Assembly: GCF_016595235.1 (NCBI RefSeq)
Contig: NZ_JAENHL010000008.1
Location: forward strand, 1,448,624 to 1,512,623
Length of the DNA stretch: 64,000 nt
Direction of reading: 5' to 3'
DNA from: Taklimakanibacter albus
Lineage (GTDB): Bacteria > Pseudomonadota > Alphaproteobacteria > Rhizobiales > Aestuariivirgaceae
Made by a program: the position numbers and the translations under genes. Under the pieces are notes generated by a model. It worked only from the letters and a program-made list of their open reading frames with translations. It did not search any database and had not been told where the DNA came from. How positions within the stretch are numbered: the first letter of the stretch is position 1; each line of letters starts with the position of its first letter. Shown one piece after another: positions 8,434-17,122 of the stretch.

Positions 8434-9249
8434 ATGGCCGGCCTCGAGATCGCCGCTGTTGGCGACAACTGCATCGACCGCTTCACCGGCGCGGAACGTT
8501 TCTCGCTGGTGGGCGGCAATGCAGTGAATGTCGCGGTGCAGCTCTGCCGGCTCGGCCGCAAGGCCGCCTATTTCGGCGCCGTCGGCACCGATGCGGCGGG
8601 GACACGCACCGTCCGTATCCTCAGCCAAAACGGCGTCGATGTCGATCATGTGCGCACGGTTCCCGGCATCACCGCCTATACGGAAGTGGCGCGCAATGAA
8701 GAGGGCGACCGTAAATTCGTCCATGAGGAATTCGGTGTGGTCGAGGACTACCGGACCGATGCGCGGGATCTCGCGATCCTGAAATCGGCGCGCCATGTCC
8801 ATATCGGCTGGCTGAATGACGATGGCGCCTTGCGCATGGCCTTGGCCGGGGCTGGAATCAGCGTCTCGCAAGATACCTCCGTCAATGCCGAAGCACGCAA
8901 TCTCGGCGTCGCCGGGCTCGCCATCGCCTTCGCGACATCGGACGGTCCCAGCGCTGAAGCAGCCGCGAGGGCGCGCGAGCTGATCGCGGCCGGCGCCAGG
9001 CTCGTGGTGATCACGCGCGGTTCGCGCGGCAGTCTCGCCAGCGATGGCGACACCGTCGTCGAGCTCCCCGCTCTGCCGATCGATCCGGTCGACACGACCG
9101 GCGCCGGTGATGCTTTCATCGCCGGCTTCCTCGACGCACGCCTCAAGGCGCTGCCGCTGCTGCAGTGCCTGGAACAAGGCCGCGAGATCGCGACCCGCAC
9201 CTGCCTGCATCTCGGCGGCTTCCCACAGGAACTTCACAGAGATCCCTAG
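8434..9249 (+). CDS. frlD: PfkB-family kinase, FrlD-like (fructoselysine 6-kinase type)
   Basis: This is a 271-residue ribokinase-fold kinase. The N-terminus (AAVGDNCIDRF, then GGNAVNVAVQL) resembles FrlD, and the PfkB signature DTTGAGDAFIAGF lies near residues 220-232 with the catalytic Asp. It would phosphorylate the imported Amadori compound at C6 to give the substrate of the FrlB-like enzyme 11 bp upstream. The ATG at 8434 is preceded by GACGGGG; an upstream TTG at 8428 is less likely. It is cytoplasmic and in an operon with two SDR genes. Confidence 0.8.
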   Translation: MAGLEIAAVGDNCIDRFTGAERFSLVGGNAVNVAVQLCRLGRKAAYFGAVGTDAAGTRTVRILSQNGVDVDHVRTVPGITAYTEVARNEEGDRKFVHEEFGVVEDYRTDARDLAILKSARHVHIGWLNDDGALRMALAGAGISVSQDTSVNAEARNLGVAGLAIAFATSDGPSAEAAARARELIAAGARLVVITRGSRGSLASDGDTVVELPALPIDPVDTTGAGDAFIAGFLDARLKALPLLQCLEQGREIATRTCLHLGGFPQELHRDP

Positions 9250-9268
9250 AGAGAAAGAGAGAACAGCC

Positions 9269-10045
9269 ATGACTCCGATGGACAAATTCCGTCTCGACGG
9301 CCGCAGCGTGATCGTCACCGGCGGGGCGCGCGGCATCGGCCTCGCCGTCGCCGAACTTTGCGCCGCGGCCGGCGCCGACATCGCCATCATCGACCGGCTG
9401 GAAGACCAGGGCCGCGCCTCCGCCGAGCGTCTCGCCACCTCATCGGGCCGCAAGGTGCGCTTCTATGGCGGTGATCTCGCCGACTGGCGCAAGGCGGAAG
9501 AGGTCACCGCCCAGATTGCCGATGATTTCGGCCGCCTCCATGTGCTGATGAACTGCATCGGCATCGGACCCAATACGGATGTCCTGAATATCCCGGCGCA
9601 GGAATGGGCGGATGTCATGAACATCAATGTCAATGCGCAGTTCTACATCGCGCAGGCGGTCGCCAAGCGCATGGCCGAAACGGGCGGCGGCAGCATCGTG
9701 GCGATCGGCTCCAATTCCGGCCTCATCGTCGACCGGCCGCAGCCGCAGGCGCATTACAATGCGAGCAAGGCGGCCGTGCATCAGATGGTGAAGTCGCTCG
9801 CGGTCGAGCTGGCGCCGCACAAAATCCGCGTCAATGCGGTGGCGCCCGGCTTTATCGTGACCGACATGACCAAGGATATGATCACCAAGTCGGGCTGGTA
9901 TGACATCTGGACCCACAACACGCCCATGGGCCGGCTCGGCAAGCCCGAAGAGGTCGCCTATGGCATGCTGTATCTCGCCAGCGACGCGGCCAGCTTCGCG
10001 ACCGGCAGCATCCTGGTCATCGACGGAGGCTATACCTGCTGGTGA
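9269..10045 (+). CDS. SDR-family oxidoreductase
   Basis: The 258-residue short-chain dehydrogenase has TGGARGIG near residue 15, the Ser in IGSNSGL and Tyr-Lys in HYNASK, and a C-terminal GSILVIDGGYTCW, as in sugar and polyol dehydrogenases of the family. The start at 9269 follows GAGAAAGAGAG. It closes the deoR-SDR-frlB-frlD-SDR operon. The presence of two SDRs is not part of the textbook fructoselysine pathway, so the locus may handle a reduced or oxidised derivative. Confidence 0.88.
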   Translation: MTPMDKFRLDGRSVIVTGGARGIGLAVAELCAAAGADIAIIDRLEDQGRASAERLATSSGRKVRFYGGDLADWRKAEEVTAQIADDFGRLHVLMNCIGIGPNTDVLNIPAQEWADVMNINVNAQFYIAQAVAKRMAETGGGSIVAIGSNSGLIVDRPQPQAHYNASKAAVHQMVKSLAVELAPHKIRVNAVAPGFIVTDMTKDMITKSGWYDIWTHNTPMGRLGKPEEVAYGMLYLASDAASFATGSILVIDGGYTCW

Positions 10046-10112
10046 AGGAGCGCACGCCAATTACGCAACGTGATAAAAGGACCGTGATCGCCGCGGGAAT
10101 ACCTTTCGTACG

Positions 10113-10137
10113 GGAACCTTTCGTTTGCCATGACGTT
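10113..10137 (+). promoter_or_regulatory. Candidate EcfG (general stress response) promoter
   Basis: GGAAC (10113-10117) and CGTT (10134-10137) are separated by 16 nt, matching the -35/-10 pattern of EcfG/RpoE2 promoters in alphaproteobacteria. It lies about 60 bp upstream of the Tat-signal gene at 10202. A 6-bp palindrome, CCACGA-GTG-TCGTGG, follows at 10139-10153 in the leader. Confidence 0.55.
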
Positions 10138-10201
10138 GCCACGAGTGTCGTGGACGCTTTGCGGGCACACAGGCAATGCTTTCAACTGAAAGGGGTGAAG
10201 C

Positions 10202-10543
10202 ATGGATAGAAGACTGCTGCTCAAGGGCATCTTCGGTCTTGCTGGCGCTGCGGCGGTTGCTGCAGTTCTACCACAATCCGAGGCGCATGCAGGTATTCCG
10301 TCCCTGGGTCAGAAGCCGGATTCGAGCGTTCTGCCCAATCTCGAAGAACTCAAAGCCAATCCGGAAACCGGCCTCGATGAGGGCGTCGAGCTCGCATCGC
10401 ATCGCTGGGATCACTGGCGTCGCCGCCGGCGGCGCAGGTGGCGGCGGCGGAGATGGCGGCGGACCTGCCGGACCTATTGGCGGCATGGCCGCTGGCGGCG
10501 CCGGTGCCGCAGACGTCCGGTCTGGATCTGGATCGGCATCTAA
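10202..10543 (+). CDS. Small Tat-exported Arg/Trp-rich protein
   Basis: The 113-residue product starts MDRRLLLKGIFGLAG, a twin-arginine signal with a hydrophobic core and an AHA cleavage site near residue 30. About 40 ordinary residues follow (IPSLGQKPDSSVLPNLEEL). The last 45 residues are almost entirely Arg and Trp, ending PVWIWIGI. The function is unknown to me. Small Tat proteins with a protamine-like tail occur in Hyphomicrobiales. AAGGGGTG precedes the ATG, a candidate stress promoter lies upstream and a terminator follows, so it is a single-gene unit. A second open frame with a Gly-rich tail overlaps it but lacks these signals. Confidence 0.65.
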   Translation: MDRRLLLKGIFGLAGAAAVAAVLPQSEAHAGIPSLGQKPDSSVLPNLEELKANPETGLDEGVELASHRWDHWRRRRRRRWRRRRWRRTCRTYWRHGRWRRRCRRRPVWIWIGI

Positions 10544-10555
10544 CCTTCCATAGGC

Positions 10556-10587
10556 GAGCGGACCGGAGCGATCCGGTTCGCTCTTTT
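10556..10587 (+). terminator. Rho-independent terminator
   Basis: GAGCGGACCGG and CCGGTTCGCTC pair over 11 bp (one G-T wobble) around a 6-nt loop and are followed by TTTT. It ends the transcript of the small Tat-exported protein gene. Confidence 0.85.
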
Positions 10588-10616
10588 GTTTCGTTTCCCA
10601 GCGTCATGCTATAGCA

Positions 10617-11567
10617 ATGGCTCTGATGACGATGGAAACGAAAGACCCGCTGCATATCCCGGCCGGCCGCGGAATCGCCGCCGAGCTCATCGCCGTCCTG
10701 GTCGCGGTGATCGGCGAAGCGCCGCATATCATGACCATCCGCGACGCCCGGGCGCTTCCCTCGGGCCCCTTCGAATCGAGCCATCGGTCGCTGCAGTCGG
10801 GCCTCAGGGAATGGGTCGAGCAGCAGACCGGCCATCCGATCGGCTATATGGAGCAGCTCTATACTTTCGCCGACCGCGACCGCGGGCATGAGGGCAAAAG
10901 CGCCATCTCGATCAGCTATCTGGGCCTCACCCGCGAGGAAAGCCGGGCCGACGCCCGCGATTCCGAATGGCGCGACTGGTATGATTATTTCCCCTGGGAA
11001 GACCACCGCAAGGGAACGCCCGAGCTTTTCGAGGCGGTGGTAGCGCCGCGCCTCAAGCAATGGGCCGATGAGTCAACCAGCAAAGCGGCGCGTGCCGATC
11101 GCTGGCAACGTGCCGCCATCACCTTCGGTCTCGACGAATTCGCCTGGAACGAAGAGCTGGTGCTGCAGCGCTACGAGCTTCTTTATGAAGCGGGCCTCGT
11201 CACCGAAGCGGAGCGCGGACAGAAGCCGGTGCTGCCGGGCCGCGCCATGCTCGCCGATCATCGCCGCATCCTCGCCACCGGCATTGCACGCTTGCGCGCC
11301 AAGATCAAATACCGCCCCGTCGTCTTCGAGCTGATGCCACCCGCCTTCTCGCTCCTGCAGCTTCAGCGCAGCGTCGAGGCCCTCGCCGGCCGGCTGCTGC
11401 ATAAGCAGAATTTCCGCCGCCTGATCGAGCAGCAGGAGTTGGTCGAGGAAACCGGCCTGTCCAGCTTCGAGACCGGCGGCCGGCCGGCCAAATTGTTCCG
11501 CTTCCGCCAGGCGGTGTTGGCGGAAAGGGCCGCCGCCGGGACAAAATTACCGCTTCTCAGACCTTGA
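10617..11567 (+). CDS. nadQ: NAD biosynthesis regulator, NadQ type (COG4111-like)
   Basis: The 316-residue protein has a Nudix-like N-terminal domain (EWVEQQTGHPIGYMEQLYTF, about residues 61-80) followed by a winged-helix-like C-terminal domain (LLHKQNFRRLIEQQELVEET, then FETGGRPAKLFRF). This layout matches NrtR/NadQ regulators that sense NAD-related nucleotides and repress NAD synthesis genes. It sits directly before nadA-nadB-nadC, and the palindromes at 11574-11594 and 11601-11619 are likely its targets. Nudix catalytic residues are not obvious, as expected for a sensor. The exact start among three nearby ATGs is uncertain. Confidence 0.78.
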   Translation: MALMTMETKDPLHIPAGRGIAAELIAVLVAVIGEAPHIMTIRDARALPSGPFESSHRSLQSGLREWVEQQTGHPIGYMEQLYTFADRDRGHEGKSAISISYLGLTREESRADARDSEWRDWYDYFPWEDHRKGTPELFEAVVAPRLKQWADESTSKAARADRWQRAAITFGLDEFAWNEELVLQRYELLYEAGLVTEAERGQKPVLPGRAMLADHRRILATGIARLRAKIKYRPVVFELMPPAFSLLQLQRSVEALAGRLLHKQNFRRLIEQQELVEETGLSSFETGGRPAKLFRFRQAVLAERAAAGTKLPLLRP

Positions 11568-11592
11568 CATTTCTTATGCTCAGGATAAGTAT
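11564..11592 (+). promoter_or_regulatory. nadABC promoter
   Basis: A consensus TTGACA -35 (11564-11569) overlaps the nadQ stop codon, and AAGTAT lies 17 nt downstream at 11587-11592. The first palindromic operator covers the spacer and -10. Confidence 0.6.
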
Positions 11593-11594
11593 AA
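11574..11594 (+). promoter_or_regulatory. Predicted NadQ operator 1
   Basis: TTATGCTCA and TAAGTATAA flank a 3-nt centre (GGA) as an imperfect inverted repeat overlapping the nadA promoter. It shares the core RTGCTCA/TRAGTAT with operator 2. Confidence 0.65.
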
Positions 11595-11600
11595 GCTATA

Positions 11601-11619
11601 AATGCTCAAAGTGAGTATT
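11601..11619 (+). promoter_or_regulatory. Predicted NadQ operator 2
   Basis: AATGCTCA and TGAGTATT flank AAG. The centre is 26 bp from that of operator 1, and it covers the expected transcription start and the region just before the nadA ATG. Confidence 0.65.
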
Positions 11620-11625
11620 ATAGTT

Positions 11626-12600
11626 ATGACACTCTCCATAGACCGTACCGCCCCTCTACACGACCGAGTCCGCCACTTCATCCCGGCCGCCGAATGGCCG
11701 GTTTTCGCCGACGACATCGACGCGATCCTCACCCTCAAGCGGCAGCGCAACGCGGTGATCCTCGCGCATAATTACCAGACGCCGGAAATCTATCACTGCG
11801 TGGCCGACCTGGTAGGCGACAGCCTGGCGCTGGCGCGTCTCGCCCAGACGACGGAGGCCGACATCATCGTGCTGGCCGGCGTGCATTTCATGGCCGAGAC
11901 GGCGAAGCTCCTCAATCCCGAGAAGACCGTGCTTATTCCCGATCAAGAGGCCGGCTGCTCGCTCGCCGAATCGATCACGGCGGAAGACGTGCGCGGCCTG
12001 CGCGCGCTTCATCCAGGCGCGCCGGTCGTCACCTATGTGAACACATCGGCGGCCGTCAAAGCCGAATCCGATATCTGCTGCACATCCGGCAATGCCCGCA
12101 AGGTGGTCGAGTCGCTCGGCGTCAAACGGGTGATCATGATCCCGGACGAGTTCCTCGCCCGCAATATCGCGGCCGAGACCGATGTCGAGATCATCACCTG
12201 GAAAGGGCGCTGCGAAGTGCATGAGCGCTTCACCGCCGCCGATGTGCGCGACGTGCGCGAAGCTCATCCGGGCGTCATCGTGCTGGCGCATCCCGAATGC
12301 CCGCCGGAGGTGGTGAAGGAAGCCGATTTCTCGGGCTCGACCGCGGTGATGTCGGACTTTATCAGCAGCCGCAAGCCGCCACGCGTTGCGCTTCTCACCG
12401 AATGCTCGATGAGCGACAATATCGCCGTCGGCAATCCGGAAGTCGAGTTCGTCCGCCCCTGCAATCTCTGTCCGCATATGAAGCGGATCACGCTCAAGAA
12501 CATCCGCCAGGCGCTCGAGCACAACCGGCATGAGGTGACGATCGATCCCGCTATCGCCGGCAAAGCGCGGCGCGCCGTCGAAAGGATGCTGGCGATATGA
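11626..12600 (+). CDS. nadA: Quinolinate synthase
   Basis: The 324-residue enzyme condenses iminoaspartate with dihydroxyacetone phosphate to quinolinate, using a 4Fe-4S cluster. Typical segments are present: VILAHNYQ near residue 41, [26 protein letters not shown] with the first cluster Cys, the [11 protein letters not shown] region, HPECP, and the C-terminal [13 protein letters not shown]. An ATG at 11602 is in frame but lies within the second operator, so the ATG at 11626 is preferred. The stop overlaps the nadB start by 4 bp. The operon is regulated by the two palindromes upstream. Confidence 0.96.
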   Translation: MTLSIDRTAPLHDRVRHFIPAAEWPVFADDIDAILTLKRQRNAVILAHNYQTPEIYHCVADLVGDSLALARLAQTTEADIIVLAGVHFMAETAKLLNPEKTVLIPDQEAGCSLAESITAEDVRGLRALHPGAPVVTYVNTSAAVKAESDICCTSGNARKVVESLGVKRVIMIPDEFLARNIAAETDVEIITWKGRCEVHERFTAADVRDVREAHPGVIVLAHPECPPEVVKEADFSGSTAVMSDFISSRKPPRVALLTECSMSDNIAVGNPEVEFVRPCNLCPHMKRITLKNIRQALEHNRHEVTIDPAIAGKARRAVERMLAI

Positions 12601-14075
12601 GCGCCGAGCTTTTCCATCTCTCGGGGCGCCTGGTCATCATCGGCGGCGGCGTCGCCGGATTGATGACGGCGCTGGCGCTGGCGCCTGAGCCCGTGCTGCT
12701 GCTCTCGAAAGCCCCGGTCGGGCGCGAGGCGTCGAGCGTATGGGCGCAAGGCGGCCTCGCTGCGAGCCTCGGATCCGACGACAGTGTCGATCTTCACGTC
12801 GCCGACACGCTCGCCGCCGGCGACGGCCTGTGCGACCCGCATGTCGTGCGCGATATTCTCGCGGCGGCGCCGGACGCGATCGAGATGCTAATCCGCCATG
12901 GCGCCCGTTTCGATGCGAATCCCGATGGCAGCCTGCGCCTCGGCCTCGAAGCCGCACATAGCCGTCGTCGCATCGTTCATGCCCAGGGCGACGGGTCGGG
13001 ACGCGAAGTGATGCGGGCGCTCGCCGACGCCGTCAAGAACACGCCATCAGTCACGGTGCTGGAAGGGCTCGAAGCGCGCCGTCTCCTCACCGAGGACGGC
13101 AACGTCACCGGCATCCTGGCGCACGGCCCAAATGGCGCCGTCCAAATCGTCACCGACCGCGTGGTCCTGGCGACCGGCGGCATTGGCGGCCTCTTTCTCG
13201 ACAGCACCAATCCGCTCGGCAGCTTCGGCCAGGGGTTGGCGCTCGCGGCGCGCGCCGGTGCGCGGCTCTGCGATCTCGAATTCATCCAGTTTCATCCGAC
13301 CGCGCTCGACGGTCCCGGCCGGCCCATGCCGCTCATCAGCGAGGCGGTGCGCGGCGAAGGCGCGATCCTGATCGATGAGACGGGTGCCCGTCTCGGCGGC
13401 GAGCTCGAACCGCGCGATGTCGTGGCGCGCGCCATCTGGAAACATCTCCAACACGGCAAACGCGTCTTCCTCGATGCGCGACAGTGCCTCGGCGCCCGCT
13501 TCGCCGAACATTTCCCGGTGATCACCGCCGCCTGCCGCGCCAATGGCATCGATCCCGCGACCGATCCGCTGCCCGTGCGGCCGGCCGTGCATTATCACAT
13601 GGGCGGCATCGCGGTGGACCGAGCCGGCCGCAGCTCGCTCGCCGGCCTGTGGGCAGCGGGCGAAGTGGCGCGCACCGGTCTCCATGGCGCCAACCGCCTC
13701 GCCAGCAATTCGCTCACCGAGGCGCTGATCACCGGCCTCAGGGTCGGCGAAGATCTCTCAGGCTCCTCGCCCAAGCGTTTGCGCAAGCCCCGGATGCAAG
13801 ACCTGCCGCGCGCCTCCCATCCGTCGGCCGTTCGCCCGCTTCTCTCGCAACATCTCGGCGTCACGCGCGACGAGACCGGCCTGCGCGCCGCCATTGCGGC
13901 TTTGCAGCCGCTCGCTGAAGGTCACACCGAAGCAGCCGATCCCGCGCTCGTCGGATTGATGATCGCCGAGGCGGCGCTCGCCCGGCGGGAAAGCCGCGGC
14001 GCGCATTACCGCACAGACTTCCCGCAGAAATCCGTCCTCGCCCCCTCGCCTTTAGCCCGTCAGGTACAGTCATGA
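12597..14075 (+). CDS. nadB: L-aspartate oxidase
   Basis: This 492-residue flavoprotein oxidises L-aspartate to iminoaspartate, the substrate of NadA. The FAD dinucleotide motif [15 protein letters not shown] is near residues 14-28. Also present are [14 protein letters not shown], the active-site region QFHPTAL, the YHMGGIAVD segment and [16 protein letters not shown] near the C-terminal domain. The length is normal for NadB. It overlaps nadA and nadC by 4 bp each, indicating strict translational coupling. Confidence 0.96.
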   Translation: MSAELFHLSGRLVIIGGGVAGLMTALALAPEPVLLLSKAPVGREASSVWAQGGLAASLGSDDSVDLHVADTLAAGDGLCDPHVVRDILAAAPDAIEMLIRHGARFDANPDGSLRLGLEAAHSRRRIVHAQGDGSGREVMRALADAVKNTPSVTVLEGLEARRLLTEDGNVTGILAHGPNGAVQIVTDRVVLATGGIGGLFLDSTNPLGSFGQGLALAARAGARLCDLEFIQFHPTALDGPGRPMPLISEAVRGEGAILIDETGARLGGELEPRDVVARAIWKHLQHGKRVFLDARQCLGARFAEHFPVITAACRANGIDPATDPLPVRPAVHYHMGGIAVDRAGRSSLAGLWAAGEVARTGLHGANRLASNSLTEALITGLRVGEDLSGSSPKRLRKPRMQDLPRASHPSAVRPLLSQHLGVTRDETGLRAAIAALQPLAEGHTEAADPALVGLMIAEAALARRESRGAHYRTDFPQKSVLAPSPLARQVQS

Positions 14076-14908
14076 CCGCATCCCTTCTTTTCGATGACCT
14101 CGTCCGCGCCACCTTGCGCGAGGATCTGGGCCTAGCTGGCGATGTCACCACCGACGCCATCGTGCCGGAAGCTCTCACCGCGAGCGCTGCCCTCGTCACG
14201 CGCAAGCCCGGCGTCGTGGCGGGTCTCGATGTCGCGGTTCACGCTTTCCGTCTGCTCGATCCGAATATGTCAGTGAGGATAGAATCTCCGGACGGCACGA
14301 AGATCGCCGCCGGCGCGACCATCGCCAGCTTCACCGGCAAGGCCCGCGCTCTGCTCACCGCCGAGCGCACCGCGCTCAATTTCCTTTGCCATCTGAGCGG
14401 CATCGCGACAGCGACGGCAGATCTCTGCGCCACGACCTCCGGCCACAAAGCGCGCATCGTCTGCACCCGCAAGACCACGCCGGGCCTGCGGGCACTCGAA
14501 AAATACGCCGTGCGCATGGGCGGCGGCGGCAATCACCGTTTCGGGCTCGATGACGCGGTGCTGATCAAGGACAATCACATCGCCATTGCCGGCGGCATCC
14601 GCCCGGCGGTCGAAAGGGCGCGCCAGCATGCCGGCCATCTCACCAAGATCGAAGTCGAGGTCGACACGCTGGCGCAATTGGAAGAGGTTCTCGCCCTCAA
14701 GGTGGATGTCGTGCTGCTCGACAACATGTCGCCTGCGACGCTCAGTGAAGCTGTGAAGATGATCGATGGACGCTGCCTCGCCGAGGCTTCAGGCAACGTC
14801 ACCCGCGAGACGGTCGCCGCCATCGCCGCATCCGGCGTCGATCTCATCTCGGTCGGCTGGCTGACCCACAGCGCCCCGGCGCTCGATATCGGGTTGGATT
14901 TTCCCTGA
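14072..14908 (+). CDS. nadC: Nicotinate-nucleotide pyrophosphorylase (quinolinate phosphoribosyltransferase)
   Basis: The 278-residue enzyme converts quinolinate and PRPP to nicotinate mononucleotide, CO2 and pyrophosphate. Hallmarks are [16 protein letters not shown] near the N-terminus, [16 protein letters not shown], the [16 protein letters not shown] motif, and VLIKDNH followed by the [12 protein letters not shown] segment. It is the last gene of nadQ-nadABC. I see no terminator, and base composition changes within about 50 bp downstream, where the accessory island begins. Confidence 0.96.
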   Translation: MTASLLFDDLVRATLREDLGLAGDVTTDAIVPEALTASAALVTRKPGVVAGLDVAVHAFRLLDPNMSVRIESPDGTKIAAGATIASFTGKARALLTAERTALNFLCHLSGIATATADLCATTSGHKARIVCTRKTTPGLRALEKYAVRMGGGGNHRFGLDDAVLIKDNHIAIAGGIRPAVERARQHAGHLTKIEVEVDTLAQLEEVLALKVDVVLLDNMSPATLSEAVKMIDGRCLAEASGNVTRETVAAIAASGVDLISVGWLTHSAPALDIGLDFP

Positions 14909-15015
14909 CATCCTATCTGATACAGGTTGATGTCAAGCAGCCAACGTGGCTATATTGATAATTTCCTAACGCCAGGGCACTCTTGAGTTAAATCGATTCG
15001 GATACGGTTTGCCGG

Positions 15016-15495
15016 ATGCGACAGAAAGACCTCACACATTCGGCTGTCTTTGGAACGATTTCTTGCGGTGTCCTAATCGGCTTTGTGTCGGCATGCCTAG
15101 TGCTCCCGCGGGGCAATTTTTTTGGTGAAACCATGAATTCAGGAGAGGTAATTGCCTTAGTTCTGGGAGCCCTAACTCTAGTGGTTGGTGTAGTCATTCC
15201 GTTAGCCGGCATTTTTGCATTTGTCTTCGCGAGACGCGAGGCACTCGATAAAGCCAATGAATGTATAGTCGATGCAATGAAAGACGGTGGTGAACTCAGT
15301 GTAGCTGCGAACAAAACCATTCAATCCGCCATATCCGATGAGCAAGGAACTATCAGGGCCTATATCGATAGAGCGATTGACGAGAAGATTAGGGCGCAAC
15401 TGGCCCAACTTCGTGTCCAGCGAGGAGATGCAATTTGGGGCAATGAAGCCGATGAATATGGCGAGACAGCCTCAACCAAAGGAAGAGCGCCATGA
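15016..15495 (+). CDS. Small membrane protein of the accessory island, unknown function
   Basis: The 159-residue product has two hydrophobic segments, about residues 10-30 (VFGTISCGVLIGFVSACLVL) and 42-71 (SGEVIALVLGALTLVVGVVI), followed by a charged, probably helical cytoplasmic tail (AREALDKANECIVDAMKDGG and onward). I do not recognise a family. A second in-frame ATG at 15133, preceded by GGTGAAACC, would give a 120-residue, one-helix protein and is a fair alternative. Codon use (ATA, TTA, AGA) is unlike the flanking nad and GntR genes. It overlaps the peptidase gene by ATGA, so the two are likely coupled. Confidence 0.6.
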   Translation: MRQKDLTHSAVFGTISCGVLIGFVSACLVLPRGNFFGETMNSGEVIALVLGALTLVVGVVIPLAGIFAFVFARREALDKANECIVDAMKDGGELSVAANKTIQSAISDEQGTIRAYIDRAIDEKIRAQLAQLRVQRGDAIWGNEADEYGETASTKGRAP

Positions 15496-16013
15496 AAAAT
15501 CGTCCTTCCGCGGAATGGCTGGCATTGCCAGAAAGTCAGATCGCACTAATTGCTGAACACCAAGGAATAGCGCCAGTTCCTGTCGGCGCAATCGCCAAAA
15601 GCCTAGGGCTTGCGGTTAAGGTCGCAACATTGCCCGTAGACATATCGGGTGAGATCAAGCCCGACACCCACGCGTCGGCCGGCTTTCAGATTAGAGTAAA
15701 CAAGCATGAGGCGAAGACGCGTCAGCGTTTTACGATTGCGCATGAAATTGCACATTTTCTGTTGCACAAGCACCTCATCAAGGATGGCCTAACGGACAGC
15801 ATCCTCTATCGCTCAAAGCTGACTAATAAACGAGAGGCAGAGGCAAACCGCCTAGCTGCCGACATACTGATGCCCTGGTCTCTCGTCGACTCTTGGAGAA
15901 CAGGATTGAAGGGAGTTGACATCAGATCGCTAGCTCCACAGCTAGCAAGTTATCTTGAGGTTTCTGAGGTAGCGCTGAAGATTCGGCTCGGCATCAACGG
16001 GGTAGAAGAGTGA
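15492..16013 (+). CDS. ImmA/IrrE-family metallopeptidase
   Basis: The 173-residue protein has the zinc-binding helix RFTIAHEIAHFLLHK with HEIAH near residue 85. A downstream EAEANRLAADILMP supplies the third-ligand Glu. It lacks the N-terminal Xre-type DNA-binding domain found in many relatives. ImmA-type peptidases cleave repressors or antitoxins to switch on mobile-element or toxin genes, which suggests a trigger role here. It is translationally coupled to both neighbours: ATGA upstream and GTGA downstream. Confidence 0.88.
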   Translation: MKNRPSAEWLALPESQIALIAEHQGIAPVPVGAIAKSLGLAVKVATLPVDISGEIKPDTHASAGFQIRVNKHEAKTRQRFTIAHEIAHFLLHKHLIKDGLTDSILYRSKLTNKREAEANRLAADILMPWSLVDSWRTGLKGVDIRSLAPQLASYLEVSEVALKIRLGINGVEE

Positions 16014-17113
16014 CTTTGCTGTCAGATCAAATGCCCTGTCGCTATGTGCCAATATTGGCAATCCGCCCTGCAGAGATGAAAGCTTTGGAAGAGCTTCCAG
16101 AAGTTGACAAAGATTCGATGCTTCCGCTCATCTTGATAAGACCCTGGCTGTCCGCGAACACTCTATCCAAGTCAATAAACCGCTTTAAGGAAGCGTATGG
16201 CGAGACGAGGCCTTGGCTCGCAGACATAGACCCCTTCTACGCAGCTGCATTGGCCAATGATGATGACGACGACGACGAAGCAGACCCTAAGAAGGTCTTC
16301 TCAGAAATAGAGGCTCTTCAGGATCCGGCAAACGGATACTCAAATTGGTGCGCATTTATTGAGGCCGACCCGCGAGCAATTCCCTGTCTTCGATTGGACC
16401 CCAATAATATCAACGCCTTAACTCAGGAGATTATAACGTTTTCGGCTATGCAACGAGGCATTTGCCTTCGAATCCCGAGAGCTGGCTTTGGAGGCATTGG
16501 TCAGATTGCAGACATTCTAAATGCGCAGAATGTTACATCCGTTCTCTTTATCCTCGATTTCGAGCAGGCGACCATGAACGAACTCAGCAATGCCGCCGCC
16601 GCCATCGGGCTTATCAACACTATAAAAGGAAAAATACCGGGAGCAGAAATCGCTATATCTGCAACAACTTTCCCCGACTCATTCAATGGCCTGAAAGAGC
16701 AAGCGATTGCAGAGCGTGGCTTTTTTTCTTTGATAAAGGCCCAACTTGGGCAATTTCGCTTGATCTACAGCGACCGAGGGAGTGCTCGGGCAGAGAAACG
16801 CACAGGTGGCGGAGGCTTACCGCCTCCGCGAGTTGATTATCCCAGTTTTAAGAATTGGTACTTCTTTAAGCCAGAAAAGATACCGACGTACCAAGCAGCA
16901 GCGAAGGCCGCCATGACTCACAAATCATGGGAACCAAAGATGAAAATTTGGGGCACTCAGATGATTGAGCGAACCGCAAAGGGCGATCCGTATGCAATCG
17001 TGTCGCCAGTCAGATCAACGGCGACACGGATAAATCTTCATTTGCATCATCAACTGTATTTTGACGACCCACCGCTCGCGCTTCAAGAAATAGAAGATGA
17101 TTGGGTTGACTAA
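16010..17113 (+). CDS. Beta-protein (sce7725-like) family protein
   Basis: The 367-residue protein starts with GTG overlapping the previous stop. The opening (CRYVPILAIRPAEMKALEEL, then PLILIRPWL) and the phrase NAQNVTSVLFILDFEQATMN fit the Beta/sce7725 family that I know from accessory regions next to sce7726-type genes. An acidic run of Asp residues (about 84-89) and TAKGDPYAIVSPVRSTATRI near the end are visible. The biochemical function is not established to my knowledge. It is predicted cytoplasmic, with no signal peptide or membrane segment. Codon use is A/T-rich compared with the window. Confidence 0.7.
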   Translation: MTLLSDQMPCRYVPILAIRPAEMKALEELPEVDKDSMLPLILIRPWLSANTLSKSINRFKEAYGETRPWLADIDPFYAAALANDDDDDDEADPKKVFSEIEALQDPANGYSNWCAFIEADPRAIPCLRLDPNNINALTQEIITFSAMQRGICLRIPRAGFGGIGQIADILNAQNVTSVLFILDFEQATMNELSNAAAAIGLINTIKGKIPGAEIAISATTFPDSFNGLKEQAIAERGFFSLIKAQLGQFRLIYSDRGSARAEKRTGGGGLPPPRVDYPSFKNWYFFKPEKIPTYQAAAKAAMTHKSWEPKMKIWGTQMIERTAKGDPYAIVSPVRSTATRINLHLHHQLYFDDPPLALQEIEDDWVD

Positions 17114-17122
17114 AAACTGACA

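Noticed and set aside
10176-10553. A Gly-rich frame overlapping the small Tat-signal gene, considered as the real gene.
   Set aside because: It lacks a signal peptide and a ribosome site. The frame at 10202 has both, although a frameshift in the tail cannot be excluded.
11602-11625. An upstream ATG (11602) as the nadA start.
   Set aside because: It lies inside the second palindromic operator and probably at or before the transcription start. The ATG at 11626 gives a normal NadA length.
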